Source: Pycnococcus provasolii (lineage: Eukaryota; Chlorophyta; Pseudoscourfieldiophyceae; Pseudoscourfieldiales). Taken from it: DNA of 64,000 nucleotides. Location: contig CP150554.1 in NCBI GenBank assembly GCA_049487715.1, forward strand, positions 620,001-684,000. Direction: 5' to 3'. A program made the position numbers and the translations under genes. Below, in pieces: positions 10,501-19,771 of this stretch; the first letter of the stretch is position 1; every line of letters starts with the position of its first letter. The notes beneath the pieces were generated by a model. The model was not told the DNA's origin, ran no database searches, and worked only from the letters and a program-made list of their open reading frames with translations.

Positions 10501-10568
10501 CTCGGAGGTGGCGGCCTCGGCGGGTAGATTTGGGGCATATATGGCTGGCGAGGACTTCTTACCCTCAA
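7530..10568 (-). CDS. large protein of ~17 repeated coiled-coil 'ERIAMLEG' units
   Basis: A 1012-residue, mostly helical, charged protein with no membrane segment or enzyme motif. Its hallmark is a recurring short motif of the form (L)xERLA-xLEG, seen as ERLAMLEG, ERLAMIEG, EKLALLEG, QRIAILEG, ERIAMLEG, ERLAILEG, ERLGFLEG, ERIAYLEG, ERLASLEG, ERVALLEG and degenerate versions (SRLAAVES, ARLESLEA, KRLADLEN): about 17 copies. They are separated by 30-70 residues that are usually Ala/Glu/Lys-rich, with LKER or LRER just before the motif. The N-terminus is Pro-rich with TPRSPR-like basic/Pro patches; the C-terminus returns to Pro/Tyr-rich sequence. Ends of this kind on a coiled-coil core suggest a cytoskeletal or scaffold protein, but I do not recognise a family. 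Confidence 0.8.
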   Translation of the reverse strand: MRVRSPRQPYMPQIYPPRPPPPSESRFHTPAATGAATTSEEDGPTITMKFASPARAVNAAWNQVRELDREARAEYADLLGRVNQAEERLMAAEDERDSLRTQLRVSESKVVRNSPRPALHTPRSPRATAATFETLRVDELAAKLSALETSLRGPAPLPPPPPMAGGLREDVRLLRDRLASLEREVDSAATPSRHGGDLSQLAAMKERLESIELGFALGASAPQTTTAVAPRPEDVAALRSRLAAVESSAASDTLREETVRLRARLESLEAAGAGMTVTMPKSPAAAPRTPGGTRRAMRDIETGEVIVVDQPKVVSQEEVALKERLAMLEGLMLADGKLPEVAAATSTSSSSGAVVSEGEASLKERLAMIEGIKKAQDKKKAEEEEEERKKKEKEADEREKALKAELAMREKLALLEGMELQRRIDNGEEVHMPMLSPARPAAADTSAATAEDDAMLQRIAILEGIAIERGNLPKEIVASMPIKERIAMLEGSQIERGRNLLRAEAQVSDEELALRERLAILEGREAAREAGAATTTATHAAPRSPASYARSEEVAILHTRVKLLRGMRGENGMTPKKVQLISEEEAKLVERLGFLEGAEIEKAAKRERDAEREKEEMMTQELQAKAAEELRLRERIAYLEGQAAEREASTVQASELALRERLASLEGAVAEKGLDLPFEPLPPLLASSAAPSTPGTVSDTEAALRERIAMLEGAINSAMPVQYLREGGSPLRSALKSPRRTPGRSQRRGVTSEELRLKERIAMLEGMELANSASKVHVAQDDDEVSEVEAVLKERVALLEGMQMARQQAEVVAEEKAAKKEEDAHISKVSKRLADLENIINPPPPPPVSAEVSVIHERIDLLTRAVEEKLGKSPGMRTKDPDKDSIVDDVVAHVRERTANAVEQTLRREREEALQAVEDALDDSDHSRMRRRAAARAVQKEHDAIASGAPPMHYSSAVPASAYALHSPHHPVSYLSRPTPVPYTLIPTPAAPVILTSPPRARYPGVDEVPKY

Positions 10569-11474
10569 TATTGAGACGTCACCAACTAACGTAACCTTTG
10601 AGCTTAACTATAGGTATGTGCTCGAACACACACGCACACACACACACAGAGGGTGGACAAATAATAATGTCGTCCGACAACTCCGTCAAACTGTATAGGT
10701 ACTGTGTAGGAACCTACGACGAGGCTCCCGACGGATGAGAACTCGGGCGAGCGACAATACAGTACAGTACGTTAAAGGATGGTCGGGTCCCAGACGTCGG
10801 GTCCGAAGTCGGGTGTTGCAACTGGACTGAGCTCGAGCTCACCCGCACCCTAATAATTCCTCGAGATTGTCTCGCTTGTCAGGAAACCACCGAGATTGTT
10901 GGCCGACGATCGATCGAACTCGAACTCGACAAGGCCAAGGGGGTGACTGACGTACGTTCGGCTCAAGCGTAGACTAAGAAGTATTACTACGATACCATTC
11001 AACCATCCCGTGTGGCCTGTGGGCTTGGAAGTTCCTTTGGAAGAACGACTTCAGAAAAGAAAAACCAACAACGAGTTTGTGAGTTTGTCTCGAGTACCCC
11101 CTCCAAGTGGGGCAAAGCAAGGCCGCAACCAGTGAGCTCAGTCTGGTGATCGATCGATGGCCTCGGCGAGCGACCCCGAGCGACGAAACCGAGCGACTTT
11201 ATGGGTCCCGACATTCTGGTCCCGACTGGTGGATCCCGAGGTTGTTCGTCCCACTTCACTACGTCCCAACGAAGCGACGCTACGATAGCGAGCAAAGAGA
11301 AGCGCGCGATCGTGAACAGGTTCTACCGTAGTACTTCCCGGGAGACGAGGGGAGGGAGACAACGAGGGAGGAGGGGCATTAGGGTTAGGGTTAGGGTTAG
11401 GGTTACGTTTAGGGGTTTTAAGGGAAACCTCTTCCCCCAAAATGTTCCTTTCGGGGTTGTGTCTCTTGTGAATT
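10569..11474. other. divergent intergenic region
   Basis: About 900 bp between two divergently transcribed genes. It holds a CA/CACACG microsatellite (10626-10650), one TAGACTAA word (10970) and the telomere-type repeat listed separately. No gene seen. Confidence 0.6.
11379..11405. repeat. interstitial telomere-type repeat (TTAGGG)4
   Basis: Four perfect TTAGGG units, about 70 nt upstream of the next open frame and in the same strand sense as that gene. Confidence 0.95.
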
Positions 11475-12236
11475 GTGACAAATCAGTTTCGAAGAAACGT
11501 CTACTCGATGTCCGCCCCTGGTGGAGGTGGAGGTGGCGTGCGCCTCCAAGGAGGTCGCAAGCGCGACGTGCTCAAGGAGGAGGCGTCCGCGCTGTTCGAA
11601 TCAGACGACTTCTTCGTCAACGCCGACGAACGTATTGCGGCTTGCTCACAGGGAGGAGTGGGAGTACACGCCGTAGACGCGCTAGTCGCCTCACTAGTCC
11701 ACGCGGAGAATGCCGACACCCTTCCCGCTTTTGCTTCTGGCGGTTCGCGGGCGCGGTACCTCGAGACCACAGGCGCGTCGGGAAGCCAAGTGACCGAAGA
11801 TGCACTCTTCGAGAAGGACTTGCACGAACCGCTGCTTGCGCAAGCAGCCGCCGACGTCCCTCAACCTGCGACGAAGAGCACACATGACGCGCCACGTCGT
11901 GCTCGTGCAGACCACCTTGACGACCTTGACGACCTTGACGACGACGACGACGAGCTTGCCAGTATACGCGAGTTTGCTGCGCACGTGCGCGTGGAAGACT
12001 TGGTGCCAGAGTCAAGGACAACACGCCGTTCGCCAGCCGACATGCAGCCAGCTGAGTTGGAGAATAGAACGGCAGCACGGCGCAACGGTGACGACGACGA
12101 CGACGACGACGACGACGGTGTTGGTGGCGTGGACGAGGACGGTCGTGTTCGCGAGGGAGTTACGAGCGCCATGGAGGAGGCACGCAGGCGGCGTCGCGAA
12201 CGACGACGTCCTCCACAACCTCCGCCAACCAAGTGA
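11475..12236 (+). CDS. hypothetical acidic low-complexity protein
   Basis: A 253-residue frame. The start is uncertain: ATG at 11475, or ATG at 11508 (MSAPGGG), which begins the more coding-like sequence. After a Gly-rich head, a possible folded segment follows (ALFESDDFFVNADERIAACS to about SLVHAENADTLPAF), then long Asp runs (DDLDDLDDDDDE and nine consecutive Asp) and a strongly basic Arg tail ending in Pro. This acid-then-base pattern is common in nuclear or nucleolar proteins, but no domain is recognised. The gene stops 36 nt from the convergent secreted-protein gene. Confidence 0.6.
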   Translation: MTNQFRRNVYSMSAPGGGGGGVRLQGGRKRDVLKEEASALFESDDFFVNADERIAACSQGGVGVHAVDALVASLVHAENADTLPAFASGGSRARYLETTGASGSQVTEDALFEKDLHEPLLAQAAADVPQPATKSTHDAPRRARADHLDDLDDLDDDDDELASIREFAAHVRVEDLVPESRTTRRSPADMQPAELENRTAARRNGDDDDDDDDDGVGGVDEDGRVREGVTSAMEEARRRRRERRRPPQPPPTK

Positions 12237-12271
12237 CCACTGTAATCTTTATATGTTTTCTTTCTTTAGTA

Positions 12272-12588
12272 CTAGAATAGCGGAAGTGTGTAAAACGCAT
12301 CTCCAGCATATGGGCCAGTGAAGTAATTGTTCGCCGCTGGCTGGTATGCTCCTGTCGCCGGGTCGTACGTTGACGGAAATGGCCCGCCCGACGACGGTGC
12401 AGCGTCCGTTGTTGCAGGACACTCTCGAAACCAATTGAACGGAGGTGGACAGCCGCCGCACTGACGAAGGCCTGGCACGAACGTCGATCCCACGGGAGCT
12501 GAGCCTCCACGGCAGAGCTCCGGGCCCGCCGGTACGGGTGGCGGTGATGGAGGCACGATGTCAATGGGCGCGCCAAGTCCAATATCAC

Positions 12589-12628
<40 letters not shown>

Positions 12629-13162
12629 ACCAAGGCCTGGAAGAATGGATCCAATGCCGCCTTCAACACCACGCAATGCGAGAATCGCCTCAACCGTTTC
12701 GATGACTCCGAGCAGCTCATTTGCTGGCAATTCCTCGCAGTTACCTGCAGGTGGACAAAGAGCGAGAAGCAGCGTTGCCGTGTCCAAGTTGGCGAGCTGC
12801 GTAATGTCCTCTGGTGTCAACTCCAGACTACCGTCAGGACTAGCACCACCACCACCACCACCACCACCACCACCACCTGGTGCCGCTTCACAGATTTGCC
12901 TGTACTCTTCAACCGAGCCACAGCAGTCGCCGTTGTCAACACACGTCGGGTCGCAGCAGCACAGCTCTCCCACGACGCAGAGTCCGCAGTCGGCGTCACG
13001 TCCGCACTGAAAGCCGGGCACCTGCGCGCGTACGAAGCCAAGCCAAGCGAAGCCTGCCCTATCGCGACACAAGTCAACGTCACAAAACAACACGAGTGAC
13101 GCCACGAAGAAGACGACGACGCGCCTCCGAGCGAGCATCATGAGAAAACGAGGATCAATCAC
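12272..13162 (-). CDS. secreted protein with somatomedin-B-like cysteine knot
   Basis: A 296-residue secretory protein. Its N-terminus has basic residues followed by a hydrophobic core (VVVFFVASLVLF), a signal peptide or signal anchor. Residues about 53-92 carry eight or more cysteines in the order of a somatomedin B knot: CGRDADCGLC, then CCCDPTC, then GDCCGSVEEYRQIC, matching the C-x-CDxxC...DCCxD...C core seen in vitronectin and ENPP proteins. Two long poly-Gly linkers, encoded by GCC and ACC microsatellites at about 12593-12624 and 12843-12879, separate this from a helical middle and a Pro/Cys-rich C-terminus ending in aromatic residues. It is likely extracellular or wall-associated. The ligand is unknown, and the domain assignment is by cysteine spacing only. 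Confidence 0.7.
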
Positions 13163-13880
13163 TCAAAAGAGTCACCGAGGACACAAGTCGTCACCGAGAG
13201 AAAGGAATGCGCGAACCGGCGAGAGAGGAGCTGAGCAGGAGGCGGGGCAGGAGGAGGCATGCCCGGAGACGTGCGTGGTGGCATGCTTGGAGCTCCGGGC
13301 GTCACGGCATTGGGACGATCCGAAGCTACTTTAAGTTTATTGGGCGGAAGACACCTGCGGAAGACGCCGAAATTTGGATTTTTTTCCCGAACCAAGCTTC
13401 CCCAATAATCAGCCAGCGCCCGCGGGGGATCCCCAAATGCAAAACGATTTATAGGGGAGGATACTCTCGCCTCGTCCTCGACTTGCTGGAAAATCCATAG
13501 ACTAAACTTAGGAGGTAGGATTGGCAGCACGACCAGCTTTATGGCAATAATAGTTAGGAGGACTTGTGCGCGGCTTGGCGGTGACAAGACGTGACCAGAT
13601 AGATGCTTGAGGCAACAGGAGTGACTGAAGGCGGGCGGCGGGCTGGGAAGAGTGGGCAACCCTTGGTATGTGGGAGTTTCTTTGAGAAAAATCAACCTCT
13701 TATTTCAAACAATATTTCTGTAGTTCCAATCTTTTTTGGTTTTTTGTGGAAAGCCGTTCTTTCCTTCTTGATAACCTCCTCCCCTATGATGAAGATGATG
13801 AGTGCAGCAACAAACAACTCATTCTTCACTCTATCTGCGGCTGCGGATGCTGCAGCTCTCGATCTCTCTGCTTCTTTTCT
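13163..13880. other. intergenic region
   Basis: The start region of the minus-strand secreted-protein gene, then the 3' region of the Na+/K+-ATPase gene. A minus-strand open frame of 178 codons (13159-13695) exists but shows no motif and mixed base composition, so I do not call it. One TAGACTAA word at 13498. Confidence 0.5.
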
Positions 13881-16800
13881 TCACCAGTAGGTGTGCGCCT
13901 CGAGCCATCCACCCGGGTACTGGCGGATAATGCTCTTACGCACCTCGTCGTACGTGAAGATGAGAATGGAGAATGGAACGCACGTGAAGCAGTGCAAGAT
14001 GTGAAGTGGGCGCGTGAAGAACGCGTCGTTGAGGAACGGCACGTAGATGAGAAGGGCGCCGAGAATCGTCTCAAAAGCAAGGCCGAAGTTCATGAACTTG
14101 TTCGACATGCCCTGGTCGAACACCGAGAGCTTGCGCGTCTTGCTGATGATAAGATCAGCCCACTGCACAACGATGATACCAATAAAGTACGACGTCTGCG
14201 CGTACTTGAGAGCGCTCTCCTGGAAGCGCACGTTCGGGTAGAGCTGCGCCTCGCCGTTCCACCAGTAGTACGAACCGTGGGGAGCATCCGCGCGTTTTGC
14301 ATCCGCAATCTTGCTACGTCCCTCGAATCCGTAGTCCTTATTAACGGCGCAGTACTTCGTGAACATGGCATTCTCCTTGGCGGACACCGTCAACTTCTTA
14401 ATATCAGGTTCAAGGGCCTCAAACCATTTGCAGCTACGTCCGCAGGCAGCCTCCGTGCCAAAAGTGAATCCGCGGAATCCTTCCGTGCCAAATTCAACGA
14501 ACGGATCCACGGCTCCGAAATCCGGGATCTTGCATCCACCCTTGCAGTATTCCATTTCGCTCGTGCGATCCTTGCCAATCTGCGCGTCATACGAAGCACC
14601 CTTCGGATTATCGCATCCGTAGCCGCACGTCGAAGGCGCGCCGTCGCCGCGGGGCTTGCACATGAGGCTGTAGTCGTCCCAGTCGAGGCCAACCCACGGA
14701 AGAACCCACGGCGGGTATCCGAAGTCATTCAGCACCACCAAGTATGTGTAGAAGCCCGCTAGCACCTGAATGATGCCAATCTGCAGGTACGCAAACGTGA
14801 TGAGCTTGCGGTTCACCAGGCGGTCCGCCGTCGTGCGCGGCGGGCGATTCATGATGTCAGCCTCCTTGAGCTCGTACGCGAGCGAGATGGCGGGAACCAT
14901 GTCAGTGCCAAGGTCAACACAGAGGATGAGGATTGTCGACAGCGGCAGCGGGATCTGGATGATGATGAAGGCCAGGAAAGGACCAATCTCCGGGATGTTC
15001 GACGTCAGCGTGTACGAGATCGACTTCTTCAGGTTGTCGAAAATGATGCGGCCCTCCTCAATTCCGTTGACGATCGACGCGAAGTTGTCGTCCATGAGAA
15101 TCATGTCCGCAGCCTCCTTCGAAACATCCTTGCCGGCGATGCCCATAGCACAGCCAATGTCTCCCTTCTTGAGCGCCGGCGCATCGTTCACGCCATCTCC
15201 CGTCACGGCCACAACCTCGCCACGTCGCTGGTTGTTCTCGACAATGAGCAGCTTGTGCGCGGGCGACACACGCGCGAACACGATCTGCTTGTGGCTCAGC
15301 CACTTGTCCCACTGCTTGATCTGCTCATCTTTCGGCAGCTCGAGCACGTCGCGGATGTCATCTCCCTTGATGACGGTCGCGTTACCAGCCTCAAGCACCT
15401 CCTTGTCGATGATGCCAACACCCTCAGCAATCGCCTCGGCGGTAATCGGGTGGTCGCCCGTCACCATGAAAACCTTAACACCGGCGCGCTTGCACTTTGC
15501 CACAGCCTCCGGCACACCGTCGCGAGGGGGGTCGATCAGCGAGAAGAGGCCAACGAACGTGAGGTCGTCCATCTTGAAGTTGCGTTCCGGCTTCTGCTGG
15601 TACTTGAATCCCTTCTCCTCCTCCATGTTCTTCATCGCGAATCCAAGGACGCGCTCGCCGAGGCCTCCGAGTCCCTCGTACGCCTTGTTGTACTTTTCCT
15701 GCCACTCCTCGGTCATCGGCTCCTCGCGGCCGTTGATCAGAATCTTCGAGCACATGCCAAGCACGCGCTCCGGGGCTCCCTTCAGCACGAGCGTGTTGCC
15801 CATTCCCGTCTCGTGGATCGAAAGCTGCCACTTGTTCGTGGAGTTGAACTTGATCTCGAAAACCTTGGGGTTTGCCGTGCGCACGTCGAGCACGTCCTCG
15901 ATCGGCTGCATCGCCTTGATAAGTCCAGACTCCGAAGCATCGCCGGAGCAGTCAAGTCCGAGCATGTTGAATGTCGCGCTGCCCATCTCCTTCTTGATGT
16001 CAAGCGTCTTCTCGTTGCCGTCCTCGTCCACGACATTCGTGAGGAAAGCCGCGTTGTTGCAGAGCGTCGCCACCATGCGCAGCTTCTCGAATGTCGCATC
16101 CGTAGGCTCCCACAGCTTCTCGCCGTCGATCTCGCCGTTCGACATGAAGTTGGTGTACTCCGCGCTGTTGCGCGCCGCGGGGACGCGCTTCACCTCGCCG
16201 TTGTACCACGTGTGCTGCACAGTCATGCGGTTCTGCGTCAACGTTCCGGTCTTGTCGGACGCGATCACCGTCGTGGAGCCGAGCGTCTCGACAGCCTCGA
16301 GGTTCTTCACGAGAACGTTCTTCAGGTGCATGCGCTGCGCCGTCAGCGCAAGCGAAACCGTTACGGTTGCCAGAAGTCCCTCTGGCACGTTCGCGACGAT
16401 GATGCCGATGGCGAACACGACACACTTGATTGGATCCGTTCCGAGCGCCAGCGAGACGGCGAAGAAGGTGATGCCGAGAATCATCGCGACGGCCGAGATG
16501 AGCAGGATGAACGCGTGGATCTCCTTGGCGATCGGCGTCTCCTCCGCGCCCGTCTCAAGCGTGAGTCCGGCAATCTGGCCCATGACCGTGTGGTCGCCCG
16601 TGCCGATGACGACGCCCTTGCCGTTGCCCGAGTTGATGATCGTGGTGTAGAACAGCAGGTTCGTAGCCTCGAGCACGGTCGTGATCTCGTTTCCGTCCGA
16701 GTCCTTCGCGAGTCCCGTGACACGCTCCTGCGGCTCAGACTCGCCGGTGAGCGACGAGTTGTCCACCTTGAGGTCGTTGCACTTCACCACGCGGATGTCA

Positions 16801-17372
16801 GCGGGAACCTGGTCTCCATCCGTGAACTCGACGACGTCGCCAGGAACGAGCTCGAGGGCGTCAATCTTGACAATTCCTCCGTCACGGATGACGTTGCACT
16901 TCTTCGGGATGAGCGACTTGAATCCCTCCATGATCTTTGCGGACTTGCGCTCCTGAAGGTACGAGAAAGTGGACGTGATGAACACGACCGTGCAGAGCAC
17001 GATGCCAAGGTACAAGTTCACCGAGTCGCTCGAGTCGATACCGTATCCGATGAAGCACAGGATTCCGCCTCCAAGCAGCAGCATCGCGAAGAAGTTGGTG
17101 AACTGCAGCAGGAACTTGATCCACTCCGGCGTCTGCGGCGGCGGCGTGAGGCGGTTCCAGCCGTGCTTCTCGCGCGATGCCTGAACGGCCGCGGACGTCA
17201 TGCCCTTCTCAAGGCTGGTGTTCATCTCCTTCTCGATCTGATCTAAGGTGTAGGTGTGCTCGACGAAGTCAATGTCCTTGCGCAGCGCCGCCTGGCGCTC
17301 CTCCTCCTTCTTCTTGTTGGACTTCATCATGTCCCCGAAGGAGCCCGTCTTCTTCATCTCTCCGTCCGACAT
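13881..17372 (-). CDS. Na+/K+-transporting P-type ATPase alpha subunit (type IIC)
   Basis: Pumps Na+ out and K+ in across the plasma membrane using ATP. All catalytic landmarks are present: TGES (about 208-211), DKTGTLT with phospho-acceptor Asp373, KGAPERVLGMC nucleotide-binding loop, MVTGDHPITA and VTGDGVNDAPAL hinge. Cation-site helices match animal Na,K-ATPase nearly residue for residue: VANVPEGLLA in M4, SYTLTSNIPEI in M5, DLGTDMVPAISLAYE in M6. The protein ends PGGWLEAHTYW, like the animal C-terminus PGGWxExxTYY. Asp373 lies within a few residues of its animal position, supporting the start at 17372. The extracellular M7-M8 loop is greatly expanded (about residues 880-1055, eight Cys) where the animal beta subunit docks. 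Intronless. The pump would energise Na+-coupled carriers such as the BCCT protein at 26 kb. Confidence 0.95.
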   Translation of the reverse strand: MSDGEMKKTGSFGDMMKSNKKKEEERQAALRKDIDFVEHTYTLDQIEKEMNTSLEKGMTSAAVQASREKHGWNRLTPPPQTPEWIKFLLQFTNFFAMLLLGGGILCFIGYGIDSSDSVNLYLGIVLCTVVFITSTFSYLQERKSAKIMEGFKSLIPKKCNVIRDGGIVKIDALELVPGDVVEFTDGDQVPADIRVVKCNDLKVDNSSLTGESEPQERVTGLAKDSDGNEITTVLEATNLLFYTTIINSGNGKGVVIGTGDHTVMGQIAGLTLETGAEETPIAKEIHAFILLISAVAMILGITFFAVSLALGTDPIKCVVFAIGIIVANVPEGLLATVTVSLALTAQRMHLKNVLVKNLEAVETLGSTTVIASDKTGTLTQNRMTVQHTWYNGEVKRVPAARNSAEYTNFMSNGEIDGEKLWEPTDATFEKLRMVATLCNNAAFLTNVVDEDGNEKTLDIKKEMGSATFNMLGLDCSGDASESGLIKAMQPIEDVLDVRTANPKVFEIKFNSTNKWQLSIHETGMGNTLVLKGAPERVLGMCSKILINGREEPMTEEWQEKYNKAYEGLGGLGERVLGFAMKNMEEEKGFKYQQKPERNFKMDDLTFVGLFSLIDPPRDGVPEAVAKCKRAGVKVFMVTGDHPITAEAIAEGVGIIDKEVLEAGNATVIKGDDIRDVLELPKDEQIKQWDKWLSHKQIVFARVSPAHKLLIVENNQRRGEVVAVTGDGVNDAPALKKGDIGCAMGIAGKDVSKEAADMILMDDNFASIVNGIEEGRIIFDNLKKSISYTLTSNIPEIGPFLAFIIIQIPLPLSTILILCVDLGTDMVPAISLAYELKEADIMNRPPRTTADRLVNRKLITFAYLQIGIIQVLAGFYTYLVVLNDFGYPPWVLPWVGLDWDDYSLMCKPRGDGAPSTCGYGCDNPKGASYDAQIGKDRTSEMEYCKGGCKIPDFGAVDPFVEFGTEGFRGFTFGTEAACGRSCKWFEALEPDIKKLTVSAKENAMFTKYCAVNKDYGFEGRSKIADAKRADAPHGSYYWWNGEAQLYPNVRFQESALKYAQTSYFIGIIVVQWADLIISKTRKLSVFDQGMSNKFMNFGLAFETILGALLIYVPFLNDAFFTRPLHILHCFTCVPFSILIFTYDEVRKSIIRQYPGGWLEAHTYW

Positions 17373-18956
17373 CTTGGCTGATGCTCTGGAGAGTGTAAGG
17401 TGGAGTGAGAGTGTGTTGGTGGTGGGGTTGACGTGTCAGTGGAAGTTTTTTTCTTGGGCCTAGAGCTGCGTGTCGCGCACGTCCCACACCAACCACACCA
17501 ACACCAACCAACTTGTCCAAGCTTAACGCGACACGTCCAGGCATAACATGGCTGAACACGAGGGCTTTTTTTTTCTCTTTTTTCCGTACGTGAAATTGCC
17601 GTGCCAACCAACACCGTATTTCGTGCAACGGAGTTGTTGCTCCGTGTGTTCCTTGCAGTCGTGTACGAGATGTACAAGTTTTCCCACGTTTGGCTTGTGC
17701 CTTGTCGCGCCACCGCCCAACAACCCTCTTCCCCACTTGTACCGCCCAACAACCCCATCTCCACCACCACATGTCCACGTGCACGCATTCTCGCCACCAC
17801 AAGCTCCCCACAAGCCGCACGTATGTATAGAGATATGCTCGACATGAGTGCCACGTACCTACCTCACTCTGAGTGCCACTTAAGACTACCACAGTCCGAG
17901 AGACACCACAAGTCACCAGACTGCTAATCACGCGAGGTGAGCTCCACAAGGGGTGGTGTGCACGCAAGCAGGCACGCACGCGCACGAGAACTGGCACACA
18001 CAAGAGGGGGAGGGGGGGGGCAGAGGAAGGGCTTGGCTTGCTTGTGCACGTTGCGTTGCCTGCTTCACTGCTTGCCTGCCTGCTGCCTGCCGGCGGAGCA
18101 GCAAAAGAGGGGAAACGAACACGCACACACGCACGCTTGCACGCTTGCACGCACACGCTCGCTTGCACGCACACTCTACTCTGCACGCTCTACGCTTGCA
18201 CGCCAAGGAACACTGCAAGGGTTTCGTGCTCGTGCGCATCTCGCATCGCATCGCATCGCATCGCATCAAAACGTACATACTCGTGCTCGTTGCCTCGTTC
18301 ATCGCGTTCAAGCAAGCCTTTTCGCCCTCATTAGTCTATATTCCTCGTAGACTTGTCGTAGAGACTAGAGAACAGAACAAACTTGAGCCCACTCACACTC
18401 ACGAGACGGCACTATTCATAGAGAACTACCGACTTCCTTCTCTTACCTTACAGTATGTACGGCGGCCGGCCTCTCGCCCTCCTGCAAGCAAGGAAGCAAG
18501 GGAAGGGAATCCACAAAGCCAATGCAAGGGCAGGTTGTTCTCCCTTCTCAGCCTTGTTCTCTCGGCAAGGCTACGATGAAGTACTATTTATTAAGACAAG
18601 TTAGTTGTTCGAGAAAACGTCGAAAGCCAACAAATCACTGTCAGAAGGAGAGTTAACCTACGATAGGGTACCCATGGATGCATCCATGGACCTACTAACC
18701 CCCAAACGGCTCCCGGCCTCCCGGGGCCCGGGGGGTGACTTTTCAAACCCTCTGCGTTTTTTGGCGCCCTTTCTCGCTCTCGGCGTGGCCACCCGACGTG
18801 TGCTGCCGTGTCGCATTGCCAGTAGTTGCGCATTGGAGTAGCGGCGGCCGTGCAGCTACTTGTGTAGTGGAGTGTTGTTGTTTGCGGCCGTTTAGGCTTA
18901 ACTATCTTCTTTCGTCATATCAGCAAGCAAAAAGTGCTCGGCTCCAATAGGCTGCG
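17373..18956. other. long intergenic region with low-complexity repeats
   Basis: About 1.6 kb without a gene I can support. It holds a GCACGCTTGCACGC-type array (about 18118-18200), a run of CATCG units (about 18240-18267), a G-run near 18005-18019, and TTAGTCTA at 18331. Open frames here are driven by the repeats. Confidence 0.6.
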
Positions 18957-19660
18957 ATGCACTCGCAATATACGAGCTTCTGTGCGCTCGTCGCTGTGCT
19001 CGTGGTGGTGCTCAGCCTCTCGAGCGTCTCGGGACTCTCCTCCGCATTTCCAAGCCGGTTCGAAAGAAGGCCGTGCTCGCTCGTCGAGGCGGCCGCAAGT
19101 AAGGGCGTGGGCGGATTCAGAGAGGGGGGATGCGACGTGCAGAGCAAACTTGGAACGGCACCGCCGTACGGCTTGACGTCGTCGGACGGAAACCGACTTC
19201 TCATGCACGCTGGCGAGACAAACTGCACGGTAACGCTAACAAAGTGTCGCACAGACCTGTGCTACACGATCCGCGACGCAACGGTCACCGACATGCCCCT
19301 AAGCCTCAGCCCCACGGGTGGCAAACCAGGCTTCTTTGAGCGCGTTGACGCGGTTGCCGGCGTTCGGGCTTCAGACTTGCGCCTACGTGAGCACGGCATA
19401 ACGTTTGCGCCCAGCGAAACCACGGTTGTGCTACGGTACGTCACATGATTGTTTTTTAACGAGTTTTCGATATGTCGATGTGTGCACAGAGGAGCGCTCA
19501 CTCAAGCACGCGCAAAAAACAATACAGGTACACAACCAAGCTGTGCGGCGACTTTTACCTCGCACATGGAGGTGTGTCTGTGCAGGATTGCGTGCAACCT
19601 ATACCTGCGATAATGTCCGTTTCTAGCGGCATGCCGACGGACTTGCCTTGCAGCGACTGA
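18957..19660 (+). CDS. small secreted Cys-containing protein, two exons
   Basis: Proposed join 18957-19435 and 19528-19660, giving 203 residues. The 92-nt intron begins GTACGT and ends TACAG; splicing joins ...TVVLR to YTTKLCGDFYLAHGG and keeps the frame open to the stop at 19660. Reading through the intron instead stops at 19448 after 163 residues. The N-terminus is a clear signal peptide (MHSQYTSFCALVAVLVVVLS, cleavage near SVSG). The mature part has about ten cysteines scattered in pairs and no membrane segment. No family recognised; a secreted or vesicle-lumen role is inferred from the signal and the cysteines. Another acceptor nearby (GCACAG at 19491-19496) leads to an early stop. Confidence 0.6.
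19436..19527 (+). other. predicted intron (92 nt)
   Basis: Donor GTACGT and acceptor AATACAG; removal restores a long frame through two conserved-looking halves of the small secreted protein. Confidence 0.55.
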
Positions 19661-19771
19661 GGCCGCGCGGCCAGCAGTTGGCGAGTTGGTGTAATATACG
19701 ATAGTTAAAACAGAACAGAAACGCAAATGCTTCATGTATGTGTGTGTAGAAACTACACCGGTGCTGGATAG

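Noticed and set aside
13159-13695. 178-codon minus-strand frame
   Set aside because: Mixed composition, no motif and overlaps the start of the secreted-protein gene.
14770-17246. Two long plus-strand frames (626 and 663 codons) opposite the Na+/K+-ATPase
   Set aside because: Antisense shadows of a GC-rich gene; no family motifs and the minus strand encodes a complete ATPase.
17269-18186. 305-codon minus-strand frame upstream of the ATPase
   Set aside because: Runs through low-complexity CA/GC repeat DNA and overlaps the ATPase 5' end; no recognisable protein features.
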